Shown: positions 61,701 through 64,000 of the stretch, piece after piece
Layout: every line of letters begins with the position of its first letter
How positions within the stretch are numbered: the first letter of the stretch is position 1
NCBI GenBank assembly: GCA_004194705.1
Contig: SADC01001334.1
Coordinates: 62,001 to 126,000, forward strand
Direction of reading: 5' to 3'
From: Ditylenchus dipsaci
Lineage: Eukaryota; Nematoda; Chromadorea; Rhabditida; Anguinidae
DNA: 64,000 nucleotides
Translations under genes and position numbers: made by a program
The notes under the pieces: generated by a model
What the model was told of the DNA's origin: nothing
Database searches by the model: none
What the model saw: only the letters and a program-made list of their open reading frames with translations

Positions 61701-63989
61701 TTATCCGTGACTTCCACCCATTGCTGACTTGGTGAACGGGTCTAGACAGGAAGAAATATCTCCAAAACGAGATATATTCTTGAACACTCCACAGCAGTTG
61801 AACTGACCAGCATCCCTAAAAATCAAAATTTGAGTTTACATTAGTAAGGTTGGCACTTGGGCATGAATCACTTGGTACTTTACACCTAACTTGCGAAAAA
61901 ACCTGGGGCCCTAGTAGAGAAGCCGGTATTTTTATAACCTTAGTCCCCCTTTTGGTATTTTTCTTAAAAAAATTTTGCCTGCGCATTGTTTTAATATGTT
62001 TGTGTCAGACTATGAAAAAAAAACAAAAGCAAGAAATCTAATTTGTGTAAAGAACCAAGATAGGAACAAGATAAAAAACACCGGCTCCTCTATTAGAGCC
62101 AAACGGGGTGTCGGAGAACCGAGTTAAGCATAATATTACATCTTCAGTATATCTGCCCTTGTAACTAAAGCGATAACTCACGATAAAATGATAGTAGTAG
62201 TTGAGTTGCTCATCAAACTATCATGATCGATTACTGCTGTTACTGCTGCTTCGGCAGTTTGCCACAGGCCTGAATAACAAGGCGGACTGAATTCAGAAGA
62301 TATCATAGCATTCATCGCCTGCAAAGTTAAGATACCATACAAGTTCAAAGGTATTTTTTAAAAACTAACCGATAAGGTGGCTGCCAGACCTCCTAAAATA
62401 CCAAACACAAGAACTGCTCCGTTCAGTAATAGCTTGCTGCTTGGAGTATATGCCCAAATTCTGAAAGCAACATTCAGTGATTGCTGAATTTATAGATTTG
62501 ACTCACTCTTTGAGCGTGATTGGTTCTTCGTTTTGAGCAGCCACGAGTCCAGCATGTTTCCTCCGGCCAGCCACCAAGTACAGATTGAATATGATGGGGA
62601 ACACAAGCGCCATGAGAGTAATCGTTGAGCCACCCACTAAGTCTAGAAGAACACCAAAATTCGGTACTGTTTCTGCTACTACGACAACTGCCACCATCAT
62701 TGCACTTCTGAAATTTTTTCATTAAAAATTTTAATTTTTTTTCAAATTTTCAAAAATATTATTATTACCTTGCCAAAACTCTTTTGACACCCATGTCTAA
62801 AATTTTTGAGTGAATTGCATTTTCATTTAAAAAGTATTCTTAATTCGAACCTTGAGGAACATTTAGCCTGAAAAGATGTATTGTTAGGTGGTATACAGCT
62901 GGAGCTGATGAGATTCAGTAACTTACAGTTCTTCCCACTCCTGATTCAAAGGGTTGAAAACAATAGTTAGCGCTAGAACCACATGCAGAGTAATCTATAA
63001 CAAAATATTTTCTGTTCTAGATTACTATATAGAGAAAGAAACGAAATTTAACTGACCAGAATATTGACAGCTTGTTGGATTGTGAATTCTTGCAATGAAG
63101 GAATGATAGAATCCCGCAGACTGTCACCGTAAGTCAAATAGCCCATGATCTGATCAAAAATAGTTGTAATAGAAAAAAAATCAAAAAATCACTTACAGAG
63201 ACCGGCAAATACATGCAGAGGACAACTAAAAAATTTGATTACCACTGTTTTTTTAACTTTCTTGCCAAAAAAGTACTCAAGAAAGCAGTGCAGACGCTCC
63301 TCCTGAAAAGGTATGGCTTTTTCATGTCGTGTTGAATTGTTGGGAATGCTCCATGACCTGGAAAATCAATACTATTACTCCAAAAAAAATTAGTCGAAAA
63401 TTACCTCCATATGCAAACATAACAGTCCCGAAGCACATGAAAAATCTGCAAAAGACTTGTTATAGGTTTATGAGAGGTATAATAATAAAGTCGTCTAAAT
63501 CGCACGCAAAGAATATTTCATGGGAACTCCAGTGACTGTCCCTACTGGGGACCAAAGTAGGTGCACATAGGTGCCCGTTTCAAGACTAATTTCGAACATA
63601 AAAGTTAAAAAATCTATCCTAACTCACTTAAAATGAAAATTTAAGCATAAAAATAGCTTTATACAAGAAATACGGGGTCTTTTGCCTCACAAAATATGTC
63701 GTTAGCATTTTTCAACATGTGGTAAATTTTTGTGGTAAGAATTATTCAGCCGATTTTCGCGAAGTAGCATGTAAAAAATTCTCATTTATTTAAACCTACT
63801 TCGTAGGGACGATTTTTGCGTAGTTGACATTTTGCACACAGACATTGTAGTCAAGAGTAGCTCCGTAGAGGATCAAGGACACAGCAATGGAAGTCGTTAT
63901 CTTAAAGAGCAGAATTTGATAAAAAAAAGTTCCCTCAAAGTTGGTATGATGTAACATGGAAACATACCATTGCGCCAATTACAGCCCAC
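61701..63989 (-). CDS. AAAP-family amino-acid transporter, 3' part
   Basis: Multi-pass membrane amino-acid transporter of the AAAP family (PF01490, SLC32/36/38 relatives). Exons: 63989-63968, 63900-63800, 63445-63405, 63357-63277, 63225-63197, 63149-63057, 62994-62927, 62867-62851, 62796-62769, 62707-62507, 62460-62371, 62318-62182 and 61815-61701 (TAA). Diagnostic segments in order: FGTVMFAYGGHGAFPTIQHD (TM3 region), IMGYLTYGDSLRDSIIPSLQ, FNPLNQEWEELLNVPQDMG, VPNFGVLLDLVGGSTITLMA and LVFPIIFNLYLVAGRRKHA. The N-terminus and first TMs are beyond the right edge. The last about 80 residues (NST sequons, paired Cys) form a tail I cannot match. Substrate and subfamily are not determined. The 62460-62371 boundaries are good to within a base. 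Confidence 0.9.
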
Positions 63990-64000
63990 CTAAAAATGAT

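Overview
The window is animal nuclear DNA from an intron-rich, AT-rich invertebrate, probably a protostome. The genes have many small exons, GT-AG introns with a TTTTCAG or TTTTAG acceptor, and bilaterian products: a T-type calcium channel, troponin I, a two-pore K+ channel and an AAAP amino-acid transporter. I cannot name the taxon. There are no operons, CRISPR arrays or rRNA genes, and no tRNA gene I would defend.

Layout. (1) 764-12496, plus strand: a voltage-gated Ca2+ channel of the Cav3 (T-type) class, from the II-III linker through domains III and IV to the C-tail; domains I-II lie left of the window. (2) 12497-27097: a 14.6 kb convergent intergenic block of nested DNA transposons, including a PIF/Harbinger element inside a pogo-like element, a 1.57 kb hAT relic with 8-bp target-site duplications (TSDs), and a 3.58 kb hAT element with a decayed transposase and 8-bp TSDs. 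(3) 27098 to about 33389, minus strand: troponin I. (4) 34343-44662, minus strand: a two-pore K+ channel in 16 exons with an unusual second selectivity filter. (5) 44663-61700: intergenic DNA full of inverted-repeat elements and tandem arrays. (6) 61701-63989, minus strand: the 3' part of an AAAP (PF01490-type) amino-acid transporter that continues past the right edge. All four host genes fit excitable or muscle tissue, but nothing shows that they work as a unit.

Most of the remaining DNA consists of short elements with terminal inverted repeats (TIRs), often nested. I use these family names: A = TA-flanked CCGTAT...ATACGG elements; B = TA-flanked pogo/Tigger-like CAGTCAA...TTGACTG elements; C = long foldbacks carrying CACGCTGAACACGA; D = elements ending GGCGCTA...C-run/G-run...TAGCGCC; E = GGCCCTAT elements; F = small palindromes with an ACTGTAG core. 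The most striking pattern is shared by several unrelated families. The extreme terminus and often the interior are conserved between copies. Between them sits a word private to the copy or subfamily, and it is repeated 3-6 times in both arms of that copy.

A second pattern is technical. At six places a gene model needs exactly one extra base, usually inside or beside a homopolymer, to restore frame or splice phase. This points to under-called homopolymers in the assembly rather than to broken genes.
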